64,000 nt of DNA from Microbacterium sp. BH-3-3-3 (GCF_007679045.1 NZ_VEFS01000001.1:1106329-1170328), one strand, 5' to 3'; positions 34,435 to 44,775 are shown, numbered from the stretch's first letter. Made by a program: numbers and translations. Notes: generated by a model from the letters alone, not told the origin.

Positions 34435-35238
34435 ATGATGAACGACATGACACGAGACGGGCTGCCGGTCGGCGAGGCCGCTGCGCAGCTCGGGCTGACG
34501 GTGCGGACCCTGCACCACTGGGACGAGATCGGGTTGGCCCGTCCGGCCGCGCGTTCGGCCGCCGGCTATCGGTTGTACACGGATGCCGACCTCGAACGCC
34601 TGCGCCGCATCGTCGTCTACCGCGAACTGGGCCTGGATCTCGAGGCCATCCGCGCGGTGCTCGACGAGCCCGGCGACGATGTCTCGGCGCAGTTGCGGGT
34701 GCAGCGGGCGCAGCTCGCGCAGCGGATCGACCAGCTCCGCGAACTCGACGACGACCTCGGCCGCATGATCGAGGCCCAGGAGCGCGGCGTCCTGCTCTCG
34801 CCCGACGAGCAGAGGGCGGTCTTCGGCCCCGATTGGAACACCGACTGGCCGGCCGAGGCGCGCGACGCCCACGGCTCGTCGCCGCAGTGGCAGCAGGCGG
34901 CCGAGCGCTCCGCCCCCCGGGGAGCGGAGGACTGGGCGGCGGTCACGTCGACGCTGGCCGGGGTGGAGGCCGAGCTGGGCGCGGCGATGGGCGCCGGCAT
35001 CCGCCCCGAAGAGGCGACGGCGGCCGCCCTCGTCGAGCGTCACCGCGAGGCCCTGTCGGCGTTCTACCCGGTCTCGCGGCAGATGCACGTGCACCTCGGG
35101 CGCATGTACGTGACCGACGAGCGATTCACCGCGCACTACGACCGCGTGCGTCCGGGCCTGGCCACGTGGCTGTGTGAGGCGATCGAGGCGAGCGCCCGCG
35201 CGCACGGCATCGACCCCGACACCGCCGAGTGGGCGTGA
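34435..35238 (+). CDS. TipA-like MerR family regulator
   Basis: A 267-residue MerR protein. The N-terminal winged helix (VGEAAAQLGLTVRTLHHWDEIGL and GYRLYTDADLERLRRI) is followed by a coiled-coil dimerisation helix (about residues 75-115). A C-terminal TipAS-type antibiotic-recognition domain (about 145-260) contains HREALSAFYPVSRQMHVHLGRMYV, with its heme-like helical fold. Such proteins sense bulky or thiopeptide antibiotics. The autoregulatory promoter with a 19-base spacer directly upstream supports this. No target genes are adjacent. Confidence 0.9.
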   Translation: MMNDMTRDGLPVGEAAAQLGLTVRTLHHWDEIGLARPAARSAAGYRLYTDADLERLRRIVVYRELGLDLEAIRAVLDEPGDDVSAQLRVQRAQLAQRIDQLRELDDDLGRMIEAQERGVLLSPDEQRAVFGPDWNTDWPAEARDAHGSSPQWQQAAERSAPRGAEDWAAVTSTLAGVEAELGAAMGAGIRPEEATAAALVERHREALSAFYPVSRQMHVHLGRMYVTDERFTAHYDRVRPGLATWLCEAIEASARAHGIDPDTAEWA

Positions 35239-35241
35239 CGG

Positions 35242-36255
35242 TCACGCCGAGGCGCGCTCGATGATCTCCGTGGGCAGGATCGTGGCGTGCACGGCGGGCC
35301 GCCCGGCGAGGATGTCGAGCAGAACGGATGCCATGTGCCGCCCCTGCGTGAGCGAGGGCTGACGCACGGTGGTCAGCGCCGGCGAGACCGCTGTCGACAC
35401 GGCCGAGTCGTCGAAGCCGATCACGGCGATGTCGCGACCGGGCTCGATGCCCTTCTCGCGCAAGACCTCGTAGGCGCCGCGCGCCATCAGGTCGCTCGCG
35501 ACGAAGAGGGCGTCCGGCCTCTCGCCCGCCGACAGGACGCGGGTCATCGCACTCGCTCCGCCCGACTCGGTGAAGTCGCCGTTCTCGACGGCCACGGGGG
35601 TCACGCCGGCCTCGGTCATCGCGGCATGGAAGCCCTTCAGACGGTCGATGCCCGCGGGCATGTCGGGCGGTCCCGAGATCGTGGCGATGCGCCGGTGTCC
35701 GCGCTCGATCAGGTAGGCCGTCGCGAGTCGGCCGCCCTCGACGTTGTCGACGTCGACGTAGTAATCGTCCGAGCGGATGCGCGCGGGGCGTCCCCCGTAA
35801 ACGACCGGCACGACGTCGGCGACCCGGTCGAGAAAGGTGTCGCTGGTGTGGTGCGAGGCGACGATCGCGCCGTCGACGCTGCCGCTACGCAGGTATCCGA
35901 GCGCCTTGGCGCTGGCGTCGTCGCTCGCGATCAGCATATTCATTATGTAGTCGGATTCGCCGATCACCTCGCCGATGCCTGCGACGATCGAGGCGAAGAA
36001 CGGGTCGCCGAAGAAACGGTCGGTCTGCTCGGGGATCACCAGCGCGATGGCGCGGGTCTGCCTGCTCGCGAGCGAGCGCGCCGCGCGGTTGGGCACGTAC
36101 TGCAGCTCGTCGATCGCCCGGCGCACGGCCTCGAGCGCCGATGGTGAGACGGCGGTGGAGCCGTTGACGACGCGCGACACGGTCGAGCGCGACACTCCGG
36201 CGCGCGCGGCGACCTCTTCGATCGTGGCGGCGCCCCGCGCGGGTGCGAGATCCAA
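35242..36255 (-). CDS. cebR: CebR-like LacI family repressor
   Basis: A 337-residue LacI regulator. The HTH TIEEVAARAGVSRSTVSRVVNG is followed by the sugar domain (VNGSTAVSPSAL hinge, ALVIPEQTDRFFGDPFF). The start is TTG at 36255: AAGGAGGG lies five bases upstream, whereas a longer reading has no ribosome site. It is downstream of and co-oriented with the cebEFG-glucosidase genes, whose promoter has CebR-type TGGGAnCGCTCCCA boxes, so it is the probable cellobiose-responsive repressor. The name rests on context. Confidence 0.82.
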   Translation of the reverse strand: MDLAPARGAATIEEVAARAGVSRSTVSRVVNGSTAVSPSALEAVRRAIDELQYVPNRAARSLASRQTRAIALVIPEQTDRFFGDPFFASIVAGIGEVIGESDYIMNMLIASDDASAKALGYLRSGSVDGAIVASHHTSDTFLDRVADVVPVVYGGRPARIRSDDYYVDVDNVEGGRLATAYLIERGHRRIATISGPPDMPAGIDRLKGFHAAMTEAGVTPVAVENGDFTESGGASAMTRVLSAGERPDALFVASDLMARGAYEVLREKGIEPGRDIAVIGFDDSAVSTAVSPALTTVRQPSLTQGRHMASVLLDILAGRPAVHATILPTEIIERASA

Positions 36256-36462
36256 CGCTTCCCTCCTTCGGGGGCCGGTGAGACGGCTTCTGCACGGGTG
36301 CCGGTGGTGACCGGCCCCGCGATAGTGCGAGCGTACTGCGGGCGAGAGCGCTGCGCGCAGCGACACCCGGGTACGGGAACAGGCCAAACTTACACCGTAT
36401 GTCTCTGGCCCATGACCACGCGCGAGGCCGGATCACGACGCTGCATCAGCTGGCACCGACAA

Positions 36463-36500
36463 CGAAGGCCCGGCTCCCTGGGTGGGTGGCCGGGCCTTCG
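36463..36500 (-). terminator. Strong hairpin terminator after the beta-glucosidase
   Basis: CGAAGGCCCGGC (36463-36474) pairs perfectly with GCCGGGCCTTCG (36489-36500) around a 14-base loop. It lies 11 bases past the glucosidase stop and separates it from the cebR-like gene. Confidence 0.8.
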
Positions 36501-36510
36501 CTCATCCGAC

Positions 36511-37965
36511 TCAGCGGACGACGGCCGTCTCCAGCGCGCGCTGCGCGATGACCCGCGCGTAGGCGCGGCCCGAGTCCTTGATCGTGCGCTCCTGCGTGGC
36601 GTAGTCGACGTAGACGATGCCGAAGCGCTTGGCGTAGCCCCAGGCCCACTCGAAGTTGTCCATGAGCGACCAGTAGAAGTAGCCGCGCACGTCGACGCCC
36701 TTGTCCACGGCATCCAGCACCGCTCCCAGGTGCGCCTCGACGAACTCGACGCGCTCGGCGTCGTGCACGCGGGTCTCGCCCGCCTCGGTGACCGGCTCGT
36801 CGTCGTACGAGGCACCGTTCTCGGTGACGTACAGCGCCACACCGGCTTCGGCCGCGTACTCGTCGCTCACGCGCTCGAGCAGGCGGGTGAGCCCCTCGGG
36901 CTGCACCTCCCAGCCCATGTTGGTTCGCGAGAGGCCGCGGTCGTGCCAGTACAGGTTCTCGCTCGCGGGGAACGGCTTGCCGATCGGGCGCGGGGTGGGG
37001 GCGTCGCCGGCGGGCGGGTCCACCTCGGGGGGCGTGCCGCCCACGAACTCGCCGTGGTAGTAGTTCACGCCGAGCGAGTCGATGGGCGTCGAGATGACGT
37101 CGAGGTCGCCGGGCTGCACGGCCTCCTGCCAGCGCGCGACGGCCTCGGCGTCGGTGTCTCGGAAGTCCTTGATGATGTCGGCCGGGTAGGTGCCGCGGAA
37201 CACCGGGTCGAGGAACCACCGATTGAACTGCCCGTCGATGCGCCGCGCGGCGTCGAGGTCGGCGGGATCGGCCGGGTCGACGGCATCCGCCACCGTGAGG
37301 TTCAGCGTGATCCCCAGGTTCAGCGAGGCGTCGCGCGCACGCAGCTCCCGCACGGTCTGACCGTGCCCGAGCAGCAGGTGGTGCGCGGCGAGCATGCCCT
37401 CGGCCTGCGAGTAGTGGCCCGGAGCGTGCGCACCGGCGGTGTAGCTGAGGAACGAGGAGCACCACGGCTCGTTGAGCGTCGTCCACACGTCGACGCGGTC
37501 GCCCAGGGCGTCGTGCATGTCGAGCGCGTACTCGGTGAAGCGGTCGGCCGTCTCGCGCACGGTCCAGCCGCCGCGATCCTGCAGCGCCTGCGGCAGGTCC
37601 CAGTGGTAGAGGGTCAGCCAGGGCAGGATGCCGGCGCCCAGCAGCTCGTCGACGAGACGCTTGTAGAAGTCGACGCCCTTCGGGTTGAGCGCTCCGCCGT
37701 CGGGGCGCACGCGCGACCACGACGTCGAGAAGCGGTAGGTCTGCAGGCCGAGCTGCTTCATCAGCTGCACGTCGCCGGCATAGCGGTGGTAGTGGTCGCA
37801 CGCGACATCGCCGTTGTCGGCGTTGATCACGGCATCCGGAACACGGCTGAAGGCGTCCCAGATCGACGCGGTGCGGCCGTCTTCGAACGCCGCCCCCTCG
37901 ATCTGGTAGGCCGCCGTGGCGGCACCGAAGAGAAAGCCCTGGGGGAAGGCTCGGGCGTCGGACAT
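36511..37965 (-). CDS. bglC: GH1 family beta-glucosidase
   Basis: A 484-residue glycoside hydrolase family 1 enzyme, cytosolic with no signal peptide. The acid/base is E166 in WTTLNEPW, and the nucleophile is E382 in LYVTENGASY. FPQGFLFGAATAAYQIEG opens the barrel and NFEWAWGYAKRFGIVYVD closes it. ATG at 37965 follows GAAGGA; a longer frame runs into the permease. It probably hydrolyses imported cellobiose to glucose as the last step of the cebEFG system. Confidence 0.93.
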   Translation of the reverse strand: MSDARAFPQGFLFGAATAAYQIEGAAFEDGRTASIWDAFSRVPDAVINADNGDVACDHYHRYAGDVQLMKQLGLQTYRFSTSWSRVRPDGGALNPKGVDFYKRLVDELLGAGILPWLTLYHWDLPQALQDRGGWTVRETADRFTEYALDMHDALGDRVDVWTTLNEPWCSSFLSYTAGAHAPGHYSQAEGMLAAHHLLLGHGQTVRELRARDASLNLGITLNLTVADAVDPADPADLDAARRIDGQFNRWFLDPVFRGTYPADIIKDFRDTDAEAVARWQEAVQPGDLDVISTPIDSLGVNYYHGEFVGGTPPEVDPPAGDAPTPRPIGKPFPASENLYWHDRGLSRTNMGWEVQPEGLTRLLERVSDEYAAEAGVALYVTENGASYDDEPVTEAGETRVHDAERVEFVEAHLGAVLDAVDKGVDVRGYFYWSLMDNFEWAWGYAKRFGIVYVDYATQERTIKDSGRAYARVIAQRALETAVVR

Positions 37966-37994
37966 GGTTCGGGTTCCTTCCGTGGGCGCAAGGG

Positions 37995-38900
37995 TCATCC
38001 CTTGACCGCCCCTTGCATGATGCCACTGACCAGCTGCTTGCCCGCGAACACGAACAAGACCAGCAGCGGAATCGTCGACAGCAGCACGCCCGCGAGGACC
38101 TTCGAGTAGTCGACGAAGTAGTTGGACTGCAGCAGCGACAGGGCCACCGGCAGCGTCGGGTTCTGGCGGTCGAGAACGATGAACGGCCAGAAGAAGTTGT
38201 TCCACGCGCTGACGAACGTGAACAGTCCGAGCATCGCGGCCGCGGGGCGCGCCGCCGGCACACCCACGGTGAGGAACGTGCGGAACGAGGTCGCGCCGTC
38301 GACGCGAGCGGCCTCGATGAGCTCGTCGGGCACCGCCTGACGCAGGTACTGCGTCATCCAGAACACCCCGAACGCGCTCGTGAGCGCGGGGATGATGATG
38401 GCGCCCAGCTGTCCGGTCCACCCGAGCTCGCTGAACAGGATGTACAGCGGCACCACGCCCAGCTGCATCGGAACCGCCATCGTGCCGACGACGAACAGCA
38501 GCAGCCAGGGACCGCCGCGGAACTTGAGCTTCGCGAACGCCCAGCCCGCGAGGGTCGAGAAGAAGACGACGGATGCCGCGATGAGGGCGGAACTGATGAT
38601 GGAGTTCACGAGCGCCGGCCAGAAGTTGACGGCCGGGTCGCCCATGACCGCCGCGGCGTTGGCGAAGAAGTTGCCGCCCGGGATCCACGACATGTTCGGG
38701 TCGCGGACCGTGGAGGCGTCGCCCGATCCGATCAGCAGCGACCAGTAGAACGGGAAGATGCTGGCCAACAGGACCGCAGCGAGGCTCGCGTAGACGATCC
38801 AGCCGGGGCGGGAGCCGCGCACCGGTCGCGGGCGGCGACGCCCACGTGCGGGCAGGTCGCGGTCGATCACGGGCACGGGGGCCGGGGTGACGGCGGTCAT
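37995..38900 (-). CDS. cebG: Cellobiose-type ABC transporter permease (CebG/MalG-like)
   Basis: A 301-residue inner-membrane permease of the CUT1 family with six helices. The EAA loop appears as IEAARVDGATSFRTFLTVGVPAARPA. It begins ATG at 38900 after AAAGGAGG, overlapping the preceding permease stop as ATGA. Together with cebF and cebE it forms an oligosaccharide importer. No ATPase is encoded here, so a shared MsiK-type ATPase elsewhere is expected. Confidence 0.9.
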   Translation of the reverse strand: MTAVTPAPVPVIDRDLPARGRRRPRPVRGSRPGWIVYASLAAVLLASIFPFYWSLLIGSGDASTVRDPNMSWIPGGNFFANAAAVMGDPAVNFWPALVNSIISSALIAASVVFFSTLAGWAFAKLKFRGGPWLLLFVVGTMAVPMQLGVVPLYILFSELGWTGQLGAIIIPALTSAFGVFWMTQYLRQAVPDELIEAARVDGATSFRTFLTVGVPAARPAAAMLGLFTFVSAWNNFFWPFIVLDRQNPTLPVALSLLQSNYFVDYSKVLAGVLLSTIPLLVLFVFAGKQLVSGIMQGAVKG

Positions 38901-39982
38901 CGACGCGCCTCCTTTCGAGGGGTGGAACGGCGATCGGCGTCGGCCTCGAGACGCTGCTTCGCAGCGCGCGCCTGAGCCCGGCGCTCGCGGCGGGAGCGCT
39001 GGTCGCGACCGCCTTCGTCGCGCACGAGCGAACGGGTCACGAACATGTTGATCGCGCCGATGGCCAAGATGATGATGAAGAGGATCCAGGCGAGGGCGGC
39101 CGCGCGGCCGAAGTTCCACTCGCCCCATCCGATGTTGTAGAGCCACAACGTCACGGTGAGCCACTGGTTGTCGGCGCCGCCCGTGCCGTACTGGTCGTAC
39201 ATGCGGGGCTCGTCGAAGATCTGCAGACCGCCGATGGTGGAGGTGATGATCACGAAGATGAGCGTCGGCTTGAGGCTCGGCAGGGTGATCGAGAAGAACT
39301 GACGCGCCTTGCCTGCGCCGTCGACCGTGGCCGCCTCGTAGAACTCGCGCGGGATCGCCTGCATCGCCGCGAGGAGGATCAGGGTGTTGTAGCCGGTCCA
39401 GCGGAAGTTGACCATCGTGGCGATCGCGACGTGACTGGCGAGGGCGTCGGAGTGCCACGGGACGGCGGGAAGACCGAGGTTCTGCAGCGTGGTGTTCACG
39501 ACGCCGTACTGGTCGCCGAACATGTTGCTGAAGATGAGGGCCACCGCGACCGGAGCCATGACGTACGGGATGAGCACGCTCATGCGCCAGAACGTCTTCG
39601 CGCGGATGTTCTGGTCGAGCATCGCCGCGATGAAGATCGCGAGGATGAGCTGCGGGACGCTGGAGAGCAGGAAGATGCTGAAGGTGTTGCGCAGCGCGAC
39701 CCAGAACTTGGGCTGCGAGAGCACCCACGTGTACTGGTCGAAGCCGATGAAGTGGCCCGAGTTGCGGACGAGATCCCAGTCCATGAACGAGATCACGGCC
39801 GTGTAGGCGATGGGGAAGAGGCCCGTGATCGCGAACAGGATGAAGAACGGCGAGATGTAGAGGTACGGCGAGAACTTCAGGTCCCACGCACTGCGCCGCT
39901 GGCCGAAGCCGATGCGTCGCGGCTGCCGTGCGCCGGCGGGCGCCGAGGCCGACCGGGTGGGCCGTTCGAGTGTGCTTGTCAC
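38897..39982 (-). CDS. cebF: Cellobiose-type ABC transporter permease (CebF/MalF-like)
   Basis: A 361-residue CUT1 permease with a long cytosolic N-terminus, six helices (first at about residues 40-60) and the EAA loop YEAATVDGAGKARQFFSITLPSLKP. The C-tail is highly basic (RRERRAQARAAKQR). The start is GTG at 39982 after GAGGAGGAG; a further upstream ATG lacks a ribosome site. Its TGA overlaps the cebG ATG. Confidence 0.9.
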   Translation of the reverse strand: MTSTLERPTRSASAPAGARQPRRIGFGQRRSAWDLKFSPYLYISPFFILFAITGLFPIAYTAVISFMDWDLVRNSGHFIGFDQYTWVLSQPKFWVALRNTFSIFLLSSVPQLILAIFIAAMLDQNIRAKTFWRMSVLIPYVMAPVAVALIFSNMFGDQYGVVNTTLQNLGLPAVPWHSDALASHVAIATMVNFRWTGYNTLILLAAMQAIPREFYEAATVDGAGKARQFFSITLPSLKPTLIFVIITSTIGGLQIFDEPRMYDQYGTGGADNQWLTVTLWLYNIGWGEWNFGRAAALAWILFIIILAIGAINMFVTRSLVRDEGGRDQRSRRERRAQARAAKQRLEADADRRSTPRKEARR

Positions 39983-40058
39983 GATGGTGTCTCCTCCTCG
40001 AGACGAGGGACGGATGCCGAGGGCCGCTGCTGCAGCCCCCGGCATCCGCCCGCGTCGG

Positions 40059-41330
40059 TCACTTCAGGGCGTCGACCTCGGTCACCCACTGCTGCCACGA
40101 GGTCGCGGCATCCTGAGTGCCGTCTTCGACTCGCGTCAGCGCCTTCTGCATGGCGTCGTTGATCTGGAAGTAGAACTTGCCCTTGTACGGCGACACCTTC
40201 ACGGCCTCGGCGCGATCGGTGAGGATCTGGCCGACCGGCGCGTCGTTGAAGTAGGCGTTCTTGTTGCTCAGCAGCGTCTCGTTCTTGAGCGCCTCGGTCT
40301 GGCTCGGGAAGGTGCCCGCGTTCTCGAACGCCTTGATCTGGGTGTCGGGGCTCGTCAGCCAGTCGGCGAGCTCCTGCGCGGCCGCGACGTTCTTGCCGTT
40401 CGCGGGAACGGTCAGGTACGAGCCGCCCCAGTTGCCGCCGCCGCCGGGGAAGACGTTGGCGATGTCCCAGCCCTTGACCTCGGGGGCGTTGCCCTCGATG
40501 ACACCGAGCATCCAGCCCGGGCAGAGCATGGTGGCGAAGGCGCCATTGGAGAGCCCGGCCATCCAGTCGTCGGACCACTGGCCCAGGTGCGCGGACTGCG
40601 TGGCGCTCGCCTTGAGCACCTCGTCGTAGATCTTCTTGACCTCGGGGTTCGTGGTGGCGGTGATCTCGCCGTTCGCGGGGTTCTCGTAGGCGTCCTCGAC
40701 CTGGTTGATGGCGCCCTGGTAGGTGCCGCCGGCGGAGTCGAAGAAGGCCTTGCCGGTGGCGGCGACGTACTTGTCTCCCGCGGCGAAGTAGGTCGACCAG
40801 TCGCCCTGCAGCATCTTCGCGACCTCTTCACGGTCGGTCGGCAGGCCCGCGGCGGCGAACAGGTCGGAGCGGTAGCAGACGCCCTCGGGGCCGATGTCGG
40901 TTCCGTACCCGATGAGCTTGCCGTCGGTGCTGGTCGCGGCCTTGACCTTGTAGTCGAGCCAGCGGCTCTTCAGGTCGTCGGGCACGGGGGCGAGCAGGTC
41001 GGCGTACTCCATGACCTCGGGCAGCCAGTCGACCTCGATCGCCTCGATGTCGGCGAGGCCGGTCTTGCCGAGCTTCTGGAAGTAGTTGGCACGGGCGTCG
41101 TTGCTGGTCGCCGCCTTGTTGTGCACGATCTTCACGTTCGGATGCGCGTCCGTGTACTCCTTCAGGAGCGCGTCGGTGTATCCGAAGTCGTTGAAGGTGG
41201 CGACGGTGAGGGTCACCTGTCCGTCGCCGCCCGAGGCGGCGCCTCCGCCGGAGCAGCCGGCGAGGACGAGGGCGGAGGTGGAGGCGACGGCGGCGACGAG
41301 GGCCACACGACGCAGGGCGCGGTTTTTCAC
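40059..41330 (-). CDS. cebE: Sugar-binding lipoprotein (CebE-like)
   Basis: A 423-residue extracellular solute-binding protein. The signal peptide ends in the lipobox LAGC near residue 25, so it is anchored by lipidated Cys. The mature part begins GGGAASGGDGQVTLTVATFNDFG and follows the SBP family 1 fold. The start is GTG after AAAGGAG. It is first in the operon, directly behind three CebR-type boxes, so cellobiose or cello-oligosaccharides are the likely ligand. Confidence 0.9.
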   Translation of the reverse strand: MKNRALRRVALVAAVASTSALVLAGCSGGGAASGGDGQVTLTVATFNDFGYTDALLKEYTDAHPNVKIVHNKAATSNDARANYFQKLGKTGLADIEAIEVDWLPEVMEYADLLAPVPDDLKSRWLDYKVKAATSTDGKLIGYGTDIGPEGVCYRSDLFAAAGLPTDREEVAKMLQGDWSTYFAAGDKYVAATGKAFFDSAGGTYQGAINQVEDAYENPANGEITATTNPEVKKIYDEVLKASATQSAHLGQWSDDWMAGLSNGAFATMLCPGWMLGVIEGNAPEVKGWDIANVFPGGGGNWGGSYLTVPANGKNVAAAQELADWLTSPDTQIKAFENAGTFPSQTEALKNETLLSNKNAYFNDAPVGQILTDRAEAVKVSPYKGKFYFQINDAMQKALTRVEDGTQDAATSWQQWVTEVDALK

Positions 41331-41366
41331 AGATCACTCCTTTGTGGTGGGTGCGGACCGGTGCTG

Positions 41367-41445
41367 TGGGATGCTCCCGCACAATGTTTGGGAGCGCTCT
41401 CACCGATCGAGACTCGACGCTATGGGATCGCTCCCATGAGGTCAA
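41367..41445 (-). promoter_or_regulatory. cebEFG promoter with three CebR-type boxes
   Basis: On the minus strand TTGACC (41445 down to 41440) and TAGCGT (41422 down to 41417) are separated by 17 bases. TGGGATCGCTCCCA (41423-41436) fills that spacer. Further boxes are TGGGAGCGCTCTCA (41389-41402) and the weaker, one-base-shorter GGGATGCTCCC (41368-41378). They match the Streptomyces CebR consensus TGGGAGCGCTCCCA. Confidence 0.85.
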
Positions 41446-41572
41446 GCGAAAGCATCCGGATCGTTATCGGAATTCACCCACGGGGCTGGAGAGCCTCCGC
41501 GCAGTGCGACGGGGACGACCGGGGCCTCCCGTAGACTGGGCGTCACAACGCCACCCGACATCTGGAGCTGAA

Positions 41573-41817
41573 GTGCCCACCATCGTCGTCGACGTCATGC
41601 CCAAGGCCGAGCTTCTCGACCCCCAGGGAAAGGCCGTGGCCGGCGCCCTGTCGCGGCTCGGCGAGACCCGCTTCTCCGACGTGCGCATCGGCAAGCGCTT
41701 CGAGCTCACCGTCGAGGGCGAGGTCGACGAGGCCACTCTGGCGCGTGCGCGCGAGCTCGCCGACGAGATGCTGTCGAACGCGGTCATCGAAGACGTCGTG
41801 AACATCGAGGTCGTGCA

Positions 41818-41821
<4 letters not shown>
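41573..41821 (+). CDS. purS: FGAM synthase subunit PurS
   Basis: An 82-residue PurS with [33 protein letters not shown] and [12 protein letters not shown]. It bridges PurL and PurQ in the FGAM synthase complex, passing ammonia from the glutaminase. The start is GTG at 41573 after GGAG. Its TGA overlaps the purQ ATG as ATGA. A TAGACT -10 candidate lies at 41532-41537, so unlike purC and purD this gene has a leader. Confidence 0.94.
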
Positions 41822-42525
<704 letters not shown>

Positions 42526-42602
42526 CCCGCTCACCCCCGCCGACGACGTAATCTCGAAGGGTTCGGGGGAGAACAAGCGGCCCCACGCGCGACGGGGGCG
42601 GG

Positions 42603-44033
42603 ATGAGCGAGAACGACGGCGGCGGTACCGCGGCCGTCCGCGCCGCTGCCGTCCATGTGTCACCGCGCCTGGCCCCCGGCAACGGCGTCCCCCTGCTGAG
42701 GCACCTCGCGCTGCTGGCCGAGGTCGACCTGGGCCCCGCTCCGCGGGCGTGGACGGAGCCGCAGGCGCGACTGCTCTCGGCGGCCCTGGTCGCGCGCGCC
42801 CGCACCGACGCCCTCGGCGAGGGGATCGCGCTCATCGAGCGCTACTTCGACGACGCACGGCTCACCCGGCCCGCGTCACTCCCGGCCTCGGCGCGCGCCG
42901 AACTGCTCACGAGCGCCGCCGAGTATCTGAACGCCATCGGCCGCCCCCAGGTGGCGGCCCGCTACGCCGCCGAGGCGCTGCTGTTCGCCGACTCGCCGGG
43001 CGACAGGTACCGCGCCCTCGCCACCCACGCCGAGGCCCTGGCGATCAATGGCGAGTTCGGTGAGGCGGGCGGGATCGTCGCCGAAGCACGCGGGCTGTTC
43101 CACGGCGAGGGGTGGGATGCGAGCGAGATCTCGCACGGCCTGCTGTTCGCGGAGTCGCTGATCGGGGTGGCACACGCAGACGCAGCTCCCCTGCTCTCGA
43201 GCGCCGACGAGCTCGAGCGGGCGCGACCCGACGACCCCTACTGGCGGTTCTCCGCCGGCGTCATGCGGGTGGTCGGCCGGTGGTTGCAGGGCGACATCGC
43301 GATCGCCCTGGCGAAGGCACGGCAGTTACTGCACGGCTCGGGCCGCACCCGCAGCTACCGGCTCATGCGTGAACGACTCGTGAGCATGACGAGCGGTCTG
43401 CTGACCGTGCAGGGCGAGTACGGCGAGGCCCTCGCGATGATCGCGGATCGGGTCAGTCACCCCGGCCACGCCATCTGCTTCGAATCGCAACGCGCCACCG
43501 TGCTGCTGCAGCTCGGGCGCGACCAGGAGCTCATCGACTCCACCGACGCCTGCGTCGCGATGGACGACCACTGCCTCTCCCCGTTGTCGGCGCTGTTGAG
43601 CCGGCGCGCGGTCGCCCTGCTGCGCCTGGGCCAGGAGAAGCGGGCCGCTGCGAGCATGGCATCCGCCCTCACCCTCATCGAACGCACCGGCGGCTCGAAG
43701 ATCTCGTTCCTGCTCATCCTCAGCGGCGAGGCCGAGCGCCTCCTCGACCTCGTCGAGGCGGAACGACCGGCCCTGCGGGTGATGGTCGACTCCGCCCGCG
43801 CGGCCCTCCCCCTGCCCACGGCGCCCTCGCAGAAGGAGCGACGCATCGACCTCACCGCCGCCGAGCGCGAGCTCGCCCGGATGCTGCTCTCCGACCTCTC
43901 GCTGACGCAGATCTCGCAGCGACGAGGGGTCTCGGTCAACACGGTGAAGTCGCAGGTGCGGTCGATCTACGGCAAGCTCGGCGTCTCGAGCCGGGCCGAC
44001 GCGTTGGTCGCCCTGCGGTCGCCGTCGCCGTGA
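42603..44033 (+). CDS. LuxR family transcriptional regulator with helical sensor domain
   Basis: A 476-residue regulator. Residues 1 to about 400 form an Ala-rich helical repeat region like the MalT/TPR-type sensor part of large LuxR proteins, without a visible P-loop. The C-terminal HTH is LTAAERELARMLLSDLSLTQISQRRGVSVNTVKSQVRSIYGKLG (read in parts), about residues 418-475. ATG at 42603 has a weak GGGGGCGGG site. The signal and targets are unknown; its neighbours purQ and the GntR cluster do not reveal a partner. Confidence 0.85.
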   Translation: MSENDGGGTAAVRAAAVHVSPRLAPGNGVPLLRHLALLAEVDLGPAPRAWTEPQARLLSAALVARARTDALGEGIALIERYFDDARLTRPASLPASARAELLTSAAEYLNAIGRPQVAARYAAEALLFADSPGDRYRALATHAEALAINGEFGEAGGIVAEARGLFHGEGWDASEISHGLLFAESLIGVAHADAAPLLSSADELERARPDDPYWRFSAGVMRVVGRWLQGDIAIALAKARQLLHGSGRTRSYRLMRERLVSMTSGLLTVQGEYGEALAMIADRVSHPGHAICFESQRATVLLQLGRDQELIDSTDACVAMDDHCLSPLSALLSRRAVALLRLGQEKRAAASMASALTLIERTGGSKISFLLILSGEAERLLDLVEAERPALRVMVDSARAALPLPTAPSQKERRIDLTAAERELARMLLSDLSLTQISQRRGVSVNTVKSQVRSIYGKLGVSSRADALVALRSPSP

Positions 44034-44067
44034 CCTCGCTCTCGCGCCGATCGGAGAAGATGGGCGT

Positions 44068-44775
44068 GTGCGCGCACCCGATCAAGATCCCGTCATCGAC
44101 CGCATCCTGGCGCTCTGGAACACCGATGACCACACGCTGCCGTCGGAGCCGCGCCTGGCGGAGCTGACCGGCGCGAGCCGCGCCTCGGTGCGCGAGGCGC
44201 TGATCCGCCTCGAGGAGCGCGGCTACGTCCACCGCACGCAGGGCACCCGCACCACCGCCAACCGGCGCCTGCCCGAGGTGGGACGCCGCATCGACGAGCA
44301 GTTCGACCACTCCCTGTCGATCCGCGCGGCGGGGTACGAGCCGCGGTTGCAGGTGGTGTCGGCGGAGCGCCGCACGCTGGCATCCGCCCCCTCCCGCTTC
44401 GACGACCTGCCCGACGGGACCGAGGTGCTGCGCACGGTGAAGATGTGGAGCGTCGACGATCGGCCCTACGCCCTCGCCGAAGACCTCATCCCGGTCACCC
44501 GAGAGGCGGACCTCGACCCGCACCTGCCGGTGTTCGACCTGGCCGAGGCCGGCAACAGCGTGCAGGTGGCGTGGGAGACGATGTGGGTGGATGCCGTGGC
44601 CCTCGACGCCGAGCGCGCCGAGGCCCTGCAGACCCGGCCGGGCCTGCCGGTCATCGAGATGACCTATTGCGGCTACGGCGCGGACGACCGCGTGGGGTAC
44701 TGGTCGCGCGAGGTGCAGCTGCCCGCCCCCGCGGGGTTGCGCAACGCCCTGATCCGCCGCGTGCACCGGGGCTGA
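44068..44775 (+). CDS. GntR/HutC family regulator with UTRA domain
   Basis: A 235-residue GntR protein. The winged helix LPSEPRLAELTGASRASVREALIRLEERGYV spans about residues 22-55 in parts. The C-terminal part is a UTRA-like ligand domain (EVLRTVKMWSVDDRPYALAEDLIP, IEMTYCGYG). The start is GTG at 44068 after GGAG. It heads the cluster with the AllA-like gene, and the two CTTGTCnGACAAG sites downstream are its likely targets. Confidence 0.85.
   Translation: MRAPDQDPVIDRILALWNTDDHTLPSEPRLAELTGASRASVREALIRLEERGYVHRTQGTRTTANRRLPEVGRRIDEQFDHSLSIRAAGYEPRLQVVSAERRTLASAPSRFDDLPDGTEVLRTVKMWSVDDRPYALAEDLIPVTREADLDPHLPVFDLAEAGNSVQVAWETMWVDAVALDAERAEALQTRPGLPVIEMTYCGYGADDRVGYWSREVQLPAPAGLRNALIRRVHRG

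Noticed and set aside
34435..36255. Divergent or convergent regulation of the TipA-like gene by the LacI gene
   Set aside because: They are convergent with three bases between stops; each has its own promoter signal, and no shared site is visible.
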